Source: Planctomycetaceae bacterium
Lineage (GTDB): Bacteria > Planctomycetota > Planctomycetia > Planctomycetales > Planctomycetaceae
DNA length: 48,961 bases
Direction: 5' to 3'
NCBI GenBank assembly: GCA_021732785.1
Contig: JAKFUG010000044.1
Location: 1-48,961 of the forward strand
Within the stretch, counting starts at the first letter, position 1. The number at the start of each line of letters is the position of its first letter. Below, piece after piece: positions 28,504 to 36,910 of the stretch. Both the position numbers and the translations under genes were made by a program. The notes beneath the pieces are model-generated. The model ran no database searches. It saw nothing but the letters and a program-made list of their open reading frames with translations, and had not been told where the DNA came from.

Positions 28504-31418
28504 GCAATGCCGTCGCGACTCTGCTCGAACAAGCGCGCTCCGCCGGCGTGGAATTGTGGATGGAAGGCGACCGGTTGCGCTACCGTGCGCCGAAAGAAGC
28601 CCGCGTTGATGCCCTCCTTTCCGATGTAAAACAACACCGCGACGCCGTCATACTCGCGCTCCAGGAAGCTGAATCACAGACCGCGCTCCGGACTGACTCA
28701 AATGTCGAACCGCATCCGCCGGTCATCTTGGATACCGCACCTCTCGGCAGACCGGCCCGCCCGCGACGAAGCAAGACCAAGTTTTCGTTGTTCGGCGATG
28801 AGCGGCTCACCGATGAGCTGCCGCAACCGGACGAATCGTGTCATCCCTACGTCCGGTTTGTCAGCCCTTATAAGGGATTTCTGTTTTCTCAGTTGGAGAT
28901 GGAAAAGCGCTTTGTACGAGGCCGCGGTTGCCTGCTGTACGATGAGCACGGACAGGAATATCTCGATTTCATCGCCCAGTTCGGAGCGCTACCGTTTGGC
29001 CTGAATCCGCCCGAAATCTGGCAGGCGCTCGAAGCCGTGCGTGCCGAAGAAGTTCCGAGTTTCGTCAACCCCTCGTTAATGGATGCCGCGGGCGCATTGG
29101 CCGAGCGGTTGCTCGCGATGGCTCCGCCCGGCATGCGTTACGTCACGTTTGCCAACAGCGGTGCCGAGGCGGTGGAAGTGGCCATCAAGCTGTGCCGGGC
29201 GGCGACGCGGCGCATCGGCGTTCTCGCGACCCGCAACGGGTTTCACGGCCTCACGCTGGGGGCGATGTCGGCGACGGGGAACCGTGTTTATCATCAGGAC
29301 TTCGGCGCGCCGGTCCCCGGTTTCGAGCACATTCCCTTCGGTGACCTCGCTGCTCTTCAATCCGCCCTCGCCGCACGGCCGGGTTATTACGCGGCCTTTG
29401 TCGTCGAGCCGATTCAGGGCGAAGGTGGGATTGTCGAAGCGCCCGCCGGTTACCTCGCCGCCGCACAGGAAGCGTGTCGCGCTGCCGGCACACTATTCAT
29501 CGTTGATGAAGTGCAAACGGGGTTGGGACGCACCGGCGATCTCTTCGCCTGCAACCGGGATGACTTCACGCCGGATGTGATGACGCTGGCGAAAGCGCTC
29601 GGCGGCGGGTTAATGCCGATCGGTGCCTGTCTCTATGGAAAAGCGGCGTATTCCGCCGAGTTCGATTTGCGGCACTCCTCAACGTTCGCGGGCAATACGC
29701 TGGCGTGCCGCGCGGGACTGGCTTCACTGGACTTGCTCGAACGGGACGACCGCGCGCTGATCCGTTCGGTCGCGACTGTCGGCGCCGAATTAAAACAGCA
29801 GTTGCTCGAACTGCAACGAGAGTTTCCCGAGTTCATTCAATCGGTGCGGGGACGCGGCTTTCTGCTCGGCGTGGAACTGGAACTGGAGCCGCTGCGTCAT
29901 GAAACGAATCTTCTGGGCTTTCTTCAGCAACAGAACTTCGTCATCCATTTGCTAGTGGGATATCTGCTGAATGTGGAGGGCGTTCGCGTTGCCCCGTCAT
30001 TCTCCAGTGGCACGGTGATTCGGATTGAACCGCCGTTGATCGCCGGCCGCGCGGAGTGCCAACGATTCCTGTCCGCCCTGCGACGTACGCTGCAGGTATT
30101 GCGACGACGGGATTCGGCGCAGCTGACATCGTTTCTGGCCACCGAAAAGGGAGAAGCGAGTCGCGTCACGGCAGCCGCGCGACCGCCCCGTTCGGAAGCG
30201 CGGGTTGAACTGACACCGCCGATGACGAGAATTGACGCACGCCCCGAAGACGGCCGGTTTGCGTTTATCGTTCATCTTCTCTCGCCGCGGGATCTCGCCG
30301 AGCTCGACCCGAGTCTGGAATCATTGAGTGATGAACGGTTGCTGACGTTAAAGCAGCGCATGATTCGCTTTCTGGACCCGTTCCCGATTGGTTCCTTTGC
30401 CGCCGAGTCGGCCTTGGGCAGTCGCGCAGTCGGCGAATTGATTTTGATTCCCTACACCGCTGAGGAACTGCTCGAACTGCCGGGCGATCAGGCGATCAAC
30501 GAGATCAGTCTCGCCGTGGAGATTGCCCGGGATCGGGGAGCGCGTGTCGTTGGTCTGGGCGGATTTACGTCGATTGTCACGCACGGCGGATTGAGTCTCC
30601 CCTCGGAACGCATGCCGCAGATCACATCCGGCAATTCCTTCACCGTCGTGGCTGGTCGGCGTGCGGTGCAGCAAGCCAGCCGGGCTCGCGGACTGGAGTT
30701 GGCGAAGGCCACGGTCGCGGTGGTTGGGGCGACGGGCATGATCGGACGGGCGCTGGCATTCATGCTTGCCGAGGAAGTGGGCCGCTTGATTCTCGTCGGC
30801 AATCCGACGCGGGCCCAATTCAGCACGACGCGCTTGCAAGGTGTCGCCAATGAAATTGCCGACTCCGTGCGGCAAACCGCGGCGACCGGGCGGGCGCCGT
30901 CGCGATTCACTGTCGCGGACCAGCTTGCAACCCGCGGAACGGCCCCGTTGACCGCCGCGGAATTGCAACTGGAAGGTGACGGGCCGCTGGCCGTCACGAC
31001 ATCGGCGGCAGCGGCCTTGCCACTCGCGGACATCGTTATCACGGCGACCAACTCCCCGGAAGCGTTTATCGAGAGTCAGCATTTGAAGCGGAACGCGATC
31101 ATTTGCGATCTTTCGCGCCCCTTCAACATTTGTGCCAACCTCGCGGTGGAGCGCCCGGACGTACAAGTCGTGGAAGGGGGACTGGTGCGCCTGCCGGGCA
31201 ATCCCGATTTTCGCTTTCTCGGCGGCAAAGACCGTGGCGTGATCGTGGCCTGCATCGCGGAGACGATTCTCCTGGCACTCGAACATCAACCGGCGTTTGA
31301 CGGACTGTGCGGGTCGCTGCAAATCCCGACCATTCTCGAATTGGAACGGCTGGGGCAGCGTCACGGCTTCGAAGTCATGCTGGAATCCGGTGCCTGTCCC
31401 ACCGTGGGTGCCCATTGA
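28500..31418 (+). CDS. Docking domain-aminotransferase-AAR-like reductase fusion
   Basis: A 972-residue three-part protein. Residues 1-56 form a TubC-type N-terminal docking domain (AGVELWMEGDRLRYRAPKE), which binds the tail of an upstream megasynthase. Residues 110-535 are a class III PLP aminotransferase: D336 in IVDEVQTG, K365 in LAKALGGG, and NSGAEAVEVAIK at 219. Residues 585-965 resemble cyanobacterial acyl-ACP reductase (AAR): VGLGGFTSIV at 684, TSGNSFT at 709, ATVAVVGATGMIGRA at 737, VEGGLV at 891 and RHGFEVM at 954. The position aligned with AAR's acylating Cys is A866, and C869 lies three residues on. GTG 28500 overlaps the NRPS stop (GTGA). Inferred job: reduce the carrier-bound thioester to an aldehyde and transaminate it to an amine. 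The order of the two reactions and activity of the reductase are unproven. Confidence 0.8.
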   Translation: MSNAVATLLEQARSAGVELWMEGDRLRYRAPKEARVDALLSDVKQHRDAVILALQEAESQTALRTDSNVEPHPPVILDTAPLGRPARPRRSKTKFSLFGDERLTDELPQPDESCHPYVRFVSPYKGFLFSQLEMEKRFVRGRGCLLYDEHGQEYLDFIAQFGALPFGLNPPEIWQALEAVRAEEVPSFVNPSLMDAAGALAERLLAMAPPGMRYVTFANSGAEAVEVAIKLCRAATRRIGVLATRNGFHGLTLGAMSATGNRVYHQDFGAPVPGFEHIPFGDLAALQSALAARPGYYAAFVVEPIQGEGGIVEAPAGYLAAAQEACRAAGTLFIVDEVQTGLGRTGDLFACNRDDFTPDVMTLAKALGGGLMPIGACLYGKAAYSAEFDLRHSSTFAGNTLACRAGLASLDLLERDDRALIRSVATVGAELKQQLLELQREFPEFIQSVRGRGFLLGVELELEPLRHETNLLGFLQQQNFVIHLLVGYLLNVEGVRVAPSFSSGTVIRIEPPLIAGRAECQRFLSALRRTLQVLRRRDSAQLTSFLATEKGEASRVTAAARPPRSEARVELTPPMTRIDARPEDGRFAFIVHLLSPRDLAELDPSLESLSDERLLTLKQRMIRFLDPFPIGSFAAESALGSRAVGELILIPYTAEELLELPGDQAINEISLAVEIARDRGARVVGLGGFTSIVTHGGLSLPSERMPQITSGNSFTVVAGRRAVQQASRARGLELAKATVAVVGATGMIGRALAFMLAEEVGRLILVGNPTRAQFSTTRLQGVANEIADSVRQTAATGRAPSRFTVADQLATRGTAPLTAAELQLEGDGPLAVTTSAAAALPLADIVITATNSPEAFIESQHLKRNAIICDLSRPFNICANLAVERPDVQVVEGGLVRLPGNPDFRFLGGKDRGVIVACIAETILLALEHQPAFDGLCGSLQIPTILELERLGQRHGFEVMLESGACPTVGAH

Positions 31419-31438
31419 AATTCCTTGTCGGAACCGTT

Positions 31439-32191
31439 GTGACCGAAGCCGCTCCCACTCCGCCGATGCCAGCGCCAATACCGCCACGGAGCGAGTTTCT
31501 GCGCCTCGACAACGTCTCGCGGGAATTTTCTCTCGAAGGAAGCATCATTGCCGCGCTGCGGGATGTGACGCTGGACATCGTGCAAGGCGAAGTGCTGATC
31601 GTGCTGGGACCGAGTGGTTCCGGCAAAACGACGATGCTCAATCTCATCGGCGGTATCGATCGCGCCACCCATGGCAACCTGTGGTATCGGGGGGAGGATC
31701 TGGCTCAGGCGGATCGACGCCAACTCGCCCGCTATCGTCGCGATGCGGTCGGTTTTGTGTTCCAGTTCTACAACCTGATTCCCGACTTGACTGCGGCCGA
31801 GAATGTGGAAGTGGCGGCCGAACTTTGTGCCGCGCCGCTGTCCACATCGGCCGTTCTGGAGCAGGTCGGCCTGTCGGCTCGGCGGGATCATTTTCCCGCA
31901 CAGCTTTCCGGCGGCGAGCAACAGCGCGTGGCTATCGCCCGTGCATTGGTCAAAAATCCCGCGGCTCTGTTGTGCGACGAACCGACCGGCGCGCTGGACT
32001 TCGAGACCGGCAAGCAGGTACTACGGCTGCTCGTGGATTTGAGCCGGACTCTCGGGAAGACGGTGATCATCGTGACTCACAACGGTGCAATTGCCCCCAT
32101 CGGCGATCGAATTGTCCGGATGCGCTCCGGTCTGGTTGCCGAGCTCCAGGTCAATCCGCGTCCGAGCGATCCCGCTCAAATCAGTTGGTAG
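31439..32191 (+). CDS. ABC transporter ATPase, LolD/MacB type
   Basis: About 250 residues with Walker A GPSGSGKTT, the Q-loop in FQFYNLIPDLTAAENV, signature LSGGEQQRVAIARAL, Walker B LLCDEPTGALD and the switch His in VTHN. The pattern belongs to the LolD/FtsE/MacB group that works with FtsX-type permeases, and the permease starts 4 nt after the stop. I place the start at GTG 31439; a TTG at 31415 overlapping the preceding stop (TTGA) and an ATG at 31466 are alternatives, since no start has a strong ribosome-binding site. It energises export, probably of the cluster product. Confidence 0.85.
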   Translation: MTEAAPTPPMPAPIPPRSEFLRLDNVSREFSLEGSIIAALRDVTLDIVQGEVLIVLGPSGSGKTTMLNLIGGIDRATHGNLWYRGEDLAQADRRQLARYRRDAVGFVFQFYNLIPDLTAAENVEVAAELCAAPLSTSAVLEQVGLSARRDHFPAQLSGGEQQRVAIARALVKNPAALLCDEPTGALDFETGKQVLRLLVDLSRTLGKTVIIVTHNGAIAPIGDRIVRMRSGLVAELQVNPRPSDPAQISW

Positions 32192-32194
32192 CGT

Positions 32195-34612
32195 ATGCGG
32201 GACGAAATGCCGGTCAATGCGCTGCGCCCTCGACATTCGATGTTGAATCGTCGATTGCGGCGACTGGTTTATCGCTCCTGGCCGCGGCTGGTCGCGATCA
32301 GCAGCATCATGGCCGTCGGCATTGCCTGCTTCGTGGGTCTGGCGTCCACGTTTTCCAATCTCGTTCGCGGCCAGGACGAATACTATGCCCAGTGTCGGAT
32401 GGCCGATTTCTCGGTGGAAATGACGCGTCTGCCCCTGGCCGATCTTCCGCTGTTAGCGCGGATTCCCGGCGTCATTGAACTGCAGCCGCGGATCATGGCT
32501 TCGGCGCTGGTGGACCTGCCCGATTCCAGTCAATCCATCAACGGCATCGTCATCTCGCTGCCCGAGCGACCCGAGCCCATGATCAACGGGGTGTTGATTC
32601 GCCGTGGCGGCTATTTTTCTTCCGACCGCCGCGACCAGGTCCTCGTGAATGATACTTTCGCGCGGCGGCACGGTTTGAATCCCGGCGACCAGATTCATCT
32701 GGTCCTGAATGGGCAGCATCGCACTTTTGTGATTGTCGGGATGGCGAGCAGCAGCGAGTTCATGTACCTCGTTTCGCCCGGCACGCTCGCACCCGATCCG
32801 GACCATTTCGGCGCGTTTTATCTCAAACGGAGCCAGATGGAGGAACTGCTCGATTTGAAAGGGGCCTGCAATCAATTGATCGGAACGCTGGCACCGGAAT
32901 TTCGCGCGCGGCCGCAGGCGGTGCTTCGCGATGTGGAATCCCGCTGCGATCCCTATGGCGTGCTGACCGTCACCGCGCGAGACGACATGCCGTCGCACCG
33001 GTATTTGACGGACGATATCACCGGCCTGCGGATTTTCACCTTGATTCTGCCGACGCTGTTCCTCACGACCGGGGCCATCGTCATGAACGTGCTGATGACG
33101 CGCGTCACCGAGCAGGAACGGACGCAGATCGGGACATTGAAAGCCCTCGGTTACGGCGACTGGCCGCTGTTTTTGTATTACATCAAGCTCGCCGTCATCG
33201 TCGGTGTGATCGGGGGCATTGCGGGTTGTGCGGCGGGGGCGGTCGTCGCGCATATCCTGACCAATCTCTTTCACGAGTTCTTCGAATATCCCACTCTGCG
33301 GGCGGATTTTTATCCTCTGTTACACGGGCTGGGATTGGGCCTTAGCGTGTTGGTGGCGGTGCTGGGAACATTGCATGGCGCGAGTCGTGTATTACAACTG
33401 AATCCCTCGGAGGCCATGCGTCCCGTCGCGCCGGTCCGCAGCACGGCCAACTGGCTGTCGAAGTCTCCGGTGATCTGGTCGCGCCTCGGCACATCGGACC
33501 GCATGGTTTTGCGCGGGATGACGCGCAACTGGCAACGAACCGTCACCGCCGTGTTTGCCGTCGCCGTGGGAACCACGTTGCTGCTCTGTGCCAACATCGT
33601 CGATGAGTCCCTGCCGTATCTGCTCGAATTTCAATACCGCCTGGTGCAACGCAGTCATGTCGATGTGACGTTGAATGATCCCCAGGGCCCGCAGGTGTTG
33701 GACGCTGTCCGGCGAATTTCCAGCGTCGAATATGCCGAGCCGATCCTGGATGTCGACTGCACGTTGACGCACGGCGCTATTCAGAAACGCTGCCGCATTA
33801 CCGGCCTGGTGAACGGAGCCCGACTGACGATTCCGCGCGACGCCCGCGGCCATGACGTCGCCGTACCGGCGACCGGCCTGCTCATGAGCCGCAAGCTCGC
33901 GGAAATGTTGCAGGTTCGCACCGGTGAAACGGTCACGTTGACCACCATCAAAGGGGTCCGCCGACCGCACCGCGTGCAGGTCATGCAGATTGCGGAAAGT
34001 TATCTCGGCCTGCCGGTGTATGCCGATCAGAATTTCCTGCACACGTTGATGGATGACGCCGCGTCGGTCACTCGTTTGCAACTGCTGACGAAGCCGGGAA
34101 TCGCGCAGGAGCAGGCGTTTCATCGGGAACTAAAACGGATGCCGGCCTTCAAGAGCGTCGCCGTTCGCAACGATCAAATGCGGATCCTGCGCGACTCGCT
34201 CATTGCCACGTTCCGTCTCGAAACGAAAGTGTTGATTCTGTTTGCCGGCGTGAGCTATTTCTCCAGCGTGCTCAATTGCGTGTTGATCAGTCTCGCGGAA
34301 CGACGGCGGGAGATCGCCACGCTCCACGTCTTGGGGTCCGATCCGTGGCGCGTCGGCGGTTTGTTTCTCCGCGAGATCGCCTGGGGCAATGCCCTGGGGA
34401 CGCTGCTGGGACTTCCCTGCGGCTACTTCTTCGGTTGGGTGATATTGAGCGTGCATGACACCGAACTCTACCGCATCCCGTTCGCTCACCCGCCGGTGGC
34501 CTGGGGGAAGACCATTGGGTTATCGCTCGTGTTCAGCGCGGCGAGTTATGTTGTTGTCCAGTGGGCGATTTTGAAGATGGATTGGCGCGATGTCCTCAAC
34601 GTTCGGGAATAG
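32195..34612 (+). CDS. ABC transporter permease, FtsX/MacB-like, duplicated
   Basis: An 805-residue permease of the FtsX/MacB/LolE superfamily built as two repeats. Repeat one has an N-terminal helix (WPRLVAISSIMAVGIACFVG), a large extracytoplasmic domain, and a three-helix block starting at LILPTLFLTTGAIVMNVLM. Repeat two starts with RTVTAVFAVAVGTTLLLCAN and ends in a three-helix block (TKVLILFAGVSYFSSVLNCV onward). These pumps move hydrophobic compounds or lipoproteins from the outer leaflet and need an adaptor, which fits the HlyD gene of the divergent arm. Its last 23 nt overlap the thioesterase gene, so both belong to one transcript. It could also give self-protection. Confidence 0.85.
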   Translation: MRDEMPVNALRPRHSMLNRRLRRLVYRSWPRLVAISSIMAVGIACFVGLASTFSNLVRGQDEYYAQCRMADFSVEMTRLPLADLPLLARIPGVIELQPRIMASALVDLPDSSQSINGIVISLPERPEPMINGVLIRRGGYFSSDRRDQVLVNDTFARRHGLNPGDQIHLVLNGQHRTFVIVGMASSSEFMYLVSPGTLAPDPDHFGAFYLKRSQMEELLDLKGACNQLIGTLAPEFRARPQAVLRDVESRCDPYGVLTVTARDDMPSHRYLTDDITGLRIFTLILPTLFLTTGAIVMNVLMTRVTEQERTQIGTLKALGYGDWPLFLYYIKLAVIVGVIGGIAGCAAGAVVAHILTNLFHEFFEYPTLRADFYPLLHGLGLGLSVLVAVLGTLHGASRVLQLNPSEAMRPVAPVRSTANWLSKSPVIWSRLGTSDRMVLRGMTRNWQRTVTAVFAVAVGTTLLLCANIVDESLPYLLEFQYRLVQRSHVDVTLNDPQGPQVLDAVRRISSVEYAEPILDVDCTLTHGAIQKRCRITGLVNGARLTIPRDARGHDVAVPATGLLMSRKLAEMLQVRTGETVTLTTIKGVRRPHRVQVMQIAESYLGLPVYADQNFLHTLMDDAASVTRLQLLTKPGIAQEQAFHRELKRMPAFKSVAVRNDQMRILRDSLIATFRLETKVLILFAGVSYFSSVLNCVLISLAERRREIATLHVLGSDPWRVGGLFLREIAWGNALGTLLGLPCGYFFGWVILSVHDTELYRIPFAHPPVAWGKTIGLSLVFSAASYVVVQWAILKMDWRDVLNVRE

Positions 34613-35384
34613 TGGTCCGCCGTTATCGGGCCCGCGGTGGTTCATTCCGTTTCGGAGCGAAGGACCGGTCACGCATCGCCTGTTTTGCTTTCCGCACTCC
34701 GGAGCGGGAGCGTCCCTGTTTGCCAGTTGGCCGAAGCTGCTGCCGCCGTCGGTCCAGGTCTGCGGGGTGCAACTCCCCGGGCGTGAAGACCGCCTGCGCG
34801 AACGGCCGCTGACCGATGTTCCCGCCGTCGTTATGGCTCTCTCGACGGCGTTACAGCCCTGGTTGGAGATTCCTTTCACTTTCTTCGGGCATAGCCTCGG
34901 GGCGGTACTGGCCTACGAACTCGCGCTCCATCTGCAAACGCGGAAAGCCCCCGTGCCCACGCGGGTGTTTGTCTCGGCGCGGTTGCCGCCGTGCGTTGCT
35001 TCCCCGCTCGCGCCGATTGCCACGTTGCCCGATGCGGACTTTTTGCGTGAGCTGCGCCGCCGCTATGGTCGCTCGTCGGAAGCCTTCTGGTCGAATCGGG
35101 AACTCGTCGACCTGTACCTGCCGATTCTCCGCGCCGATTTGCGACTGGCGGAATCGCCGCTCTTTACGAAGCATGGCCGCCTCGAATGCCCCATCGCGGC
35201 CTTTGGTGGCATCGACGACGAGATCCCGCCCGCACAGTTGCGCGAATGGCAAAAACACACCGCCAGCGACTTTCAACTCCGGATGTTGCCCGGTGATCAC
35301 GGATTCATCACCTCGGCACGGGAGCAATTGGTCGACGAAATCGCGCGGAGCCTCTTTGGATCACAACCCACATCGGCTTCCTGA
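34590..35384 (+). CDS. Type II thioesterase
   Basis: A 264-residue alpha/beta-hydrolase of the external (type II) thioesterase family that clears stalled or misprimed acyl groups from PKS/NRPS carrier domains. Seen: LFCFPHSGAGASLF (30-43), VQLPGREDRLRE (60-71), nucleophile S102 in FGHSLGA, the acid in GGIDDEIPP and the His in PGDHGFI. Length is standard. The ATG lies inside the permease gene (23-nt overlap), marking it as part of the NRPS transcript. It has no carrier or condensing domain, so it is unlikely to be the terminal release enzyme, although a release role cannot be excluded. Confidence 0.88.
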   Translation: MSSTFGNSGPPLSGPRWFIPFRSEGPVTHRLFCFPHSGAGASLFASWPKLLPPSVQVCGVQLPGREDRLRERPLTDVPAVVMALSTALQPWLEIPFTFFGHSLGAVLAYELALHLQTRKAPVPTRVFVSARLPPCVASPLAPIATLPDADFLRELRRRYGRSSEAFWSNRELVDLYLPILRADLRLAESPLFTKHGRLECPIAAFGGIDDEIPPAQLREWQKHTASDFQLRMLPGDHGFITSAREQLVDEIARSLFGSQPTSAS

Positions 35385-35603
35385 TTGCCTGTTTGACCTC
35401 GACGAGAACTTTTTCAGCCACGGGAGACGTTGTTCGCCATTCTCGGGAAGTCCGCGTGAGAAGGGGATAGTATCGGACGTGCGCGCGTGCTACAGTTTTC
35501 GTCGTTCGCTACCAACGTCGAACAGGATCGAACTTCACCGGGCCACCAGCGATTGCGGATTCAAATCGGGTCTCCCATTTCTACTTAGCGTGATCGATCT
35601 CCG

Positions 35604-35864
35604 ATGGCGGAACTTGCCGACTTGCAGGACCAGATCCGTGACTTTCTCACGAAGCAATTTCTCATTGAGTTTGGCAAAGACCTCACCGACGAGACCGATC
35701 TGTTCGACGCCGGCGTAATCGATTCCTACGGTTTCATCGACCTCGTGGGTCATCTGGAAAAGACCTACGGCGTGGCCCTTTCCGATGATGATCTCGCGTC
35801 GCCGGACATGTCGACGCTGACCGGGATCGCCCGCATGGTGTCCGCGCGTCAAAGTGGTTCCTAA
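35604..35864 (+). CDS. Discrete acyl carrier protein
   Basis: An 86-residue acidic helical protein with the phosphopantetheine site DAGVIDSYGFIDLVGHLEK; the Ser of IDSYG is the likely attachment residue. It is closer to discrete ACPs of starter- or extender-unit cassettes (DSxGxxxLV) than to the PKS-internal ACP (LDSL). It heads a second gene run. The 219 nt before it show no gene and no clear promoter match, but their length suggests a separate transcript start. With the PP-loop, AT and AsnB genes directly downstream, it probably carries a unit made by them. The phosphopantetheinyl transferase must come from elsewhere in the genome. Confidence 0.85.
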   Translation: MAELADLQDQIRDFLTKQFLIEFGKDLTDETDLFDAGVIDSYGFIDLVGHLEKTYGVALSDDDLASPDMSTLTGIARMVSARQSGS

Positions 35865-35887
35865 GTCATCCCAGCGGAGTGTCCATC

Positions 35888-36910
35888 ATGGAATCGACGC
35901 TGCGAAGTTGCCGACGTTGTCTGCTCCCGGCGACGGTCCCCGGACTCACGATTGCCGAAAGCGGCCTGTGCGACATCTGCCTGGTCACCCCGCCGGAAGC
36001 GGAATTGGCACAACAGCGGGCCGAGATTCGTCACGAGCTGGAGCGCATCGTCGCCACCCACCGTGATGTCGAACCCTATGCCTGTGTGGTGGCCTTCAGC
36101 GGCGGGAAAGATTCGTCCTACACGTTGAAGCTGCTGGTCGAGCGATTTCAGCTTCGCTGCATTGCCGTCACCATCGACAACGGCTTTCTCTCCAAAGGCA
36201 CCGCTGAAAACTGCAAGGCTGTCTGCGGCAGCCTTGGCGTCGATCATTTGATGTTCACGCCGAATCAGCAATTTGTGCGGAAGATGTACGGCATCAGTGC
36301 CGTGCAGGAAGATATGCACGCTCCGGCGGCAATTCAGCGGGCCAGTTCCATTTGCAACTCCTGCATCAGCCTCATCAACACGCATATTTTGCAGAAAGCC
36401 TTGGAGCTCGGAGCGCCGCTGGTCGCGGGGGGCTATCTCGGCGGACAACTGCCGCGCGATGCCGCCACCATGAGCATTCGCCCCGGCCAGCAGGCACGTC
36501 CCCGCGCCGCTTTGATCAAGCGGTTCGTGCGGGCGTTTGGTGACGCGGCCCGGCCCTATTTTTCCCTCGGCCGCTCCGATGCCGATGCGGACCGTGAGAT
36601 CACCGTCATCAATCCGATGCTCGGGTTTGCCGTTCTGGAAGACGAAATTCTGCACGACATCGCCCAACTCGGCTGGAAACGCCCGCGGGACACCGGCCTG
36701 ACATCGACGAACTGCCGGCTGAACGACCTCGGCGTCTACATCCATCATCGCCGCCACGGTTTTCATGCGTATGCGTTCGAGATTGCCGACCAACTGCGGC
36801 ACGGGTTGATCTCGCGCGAAGATGCGACGCGAAAGTTGAACACGTTGCCGGAACAGACCGATATTCAGTGGTTGGCAGACAAGATCGGCGTGTCCACCGA
36901 TGTCCTGTGA
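35888..36910 (+). CDS. PP-loop ATP pyrophosphatase, sugar-amidotransferase (PseA/WbpG)-like
   Basis: A 340-residue adenine-nucleotide alpha-hydrolase fold protein. The PP-loop SGGKDS is at 71-76. An N-terminal four-Cys knot (C8, C11, C28, C31; CRRC...CDIC) matches the opening of N-acetyl sugar amidotransferases, and a further CNSC pair (C156, C159) follows. In relatives, ATP adenylates an amide or carbonyl oxygen, which is then replaced by nitrogen (amidine) or sulfur (thio-group). ATG 35888 with GCGGAG 8 nt upstream is preferred to GTG 35879. It sits between the discrete ACP and AT genes and overlaps the latter by 11 nt. I infer it makes an amidine, amide or thioamide on a carrier-bound intermediate; the sugar substrate of the family is unlikely here, as there are no sugar genes. 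Confidence 0.7.
   Translation: MESTLRSCRRCLLPATVPGLTIAESGLCDICLVTPPEAELAQQRAEIRHELERIVATHRDVEPYACVVAFSGGKDSSYTLKLLVERFQLRCIAVTIDNGFLSKGTAENCKAVCGSLGVDHLMFTPNQQFVRKMYGISAVQEDMHAPAAIQRASSICNSCISLINTHILQKALELGAPLVAGGYLGGQLPRDAATMSIRPGQQARPRAALIKRFVRAFGDAARPYFSLGRSDADADREITVINPMLGFAVLEDEILHDIAQLGWKRPRDTGLTSTNCRLNDLGVYIHHRRHGFHAYAFEIADQLRHGLISREDATRKLNTLPEQTDIQWLADKIGVSTDVL

Noticed and set aside
30348-31487. A 379-codon antisense frame opposite the aminotransferase/AAR gene
   Set aside because: It is a shadow of the real coding strand; no motif recognised.
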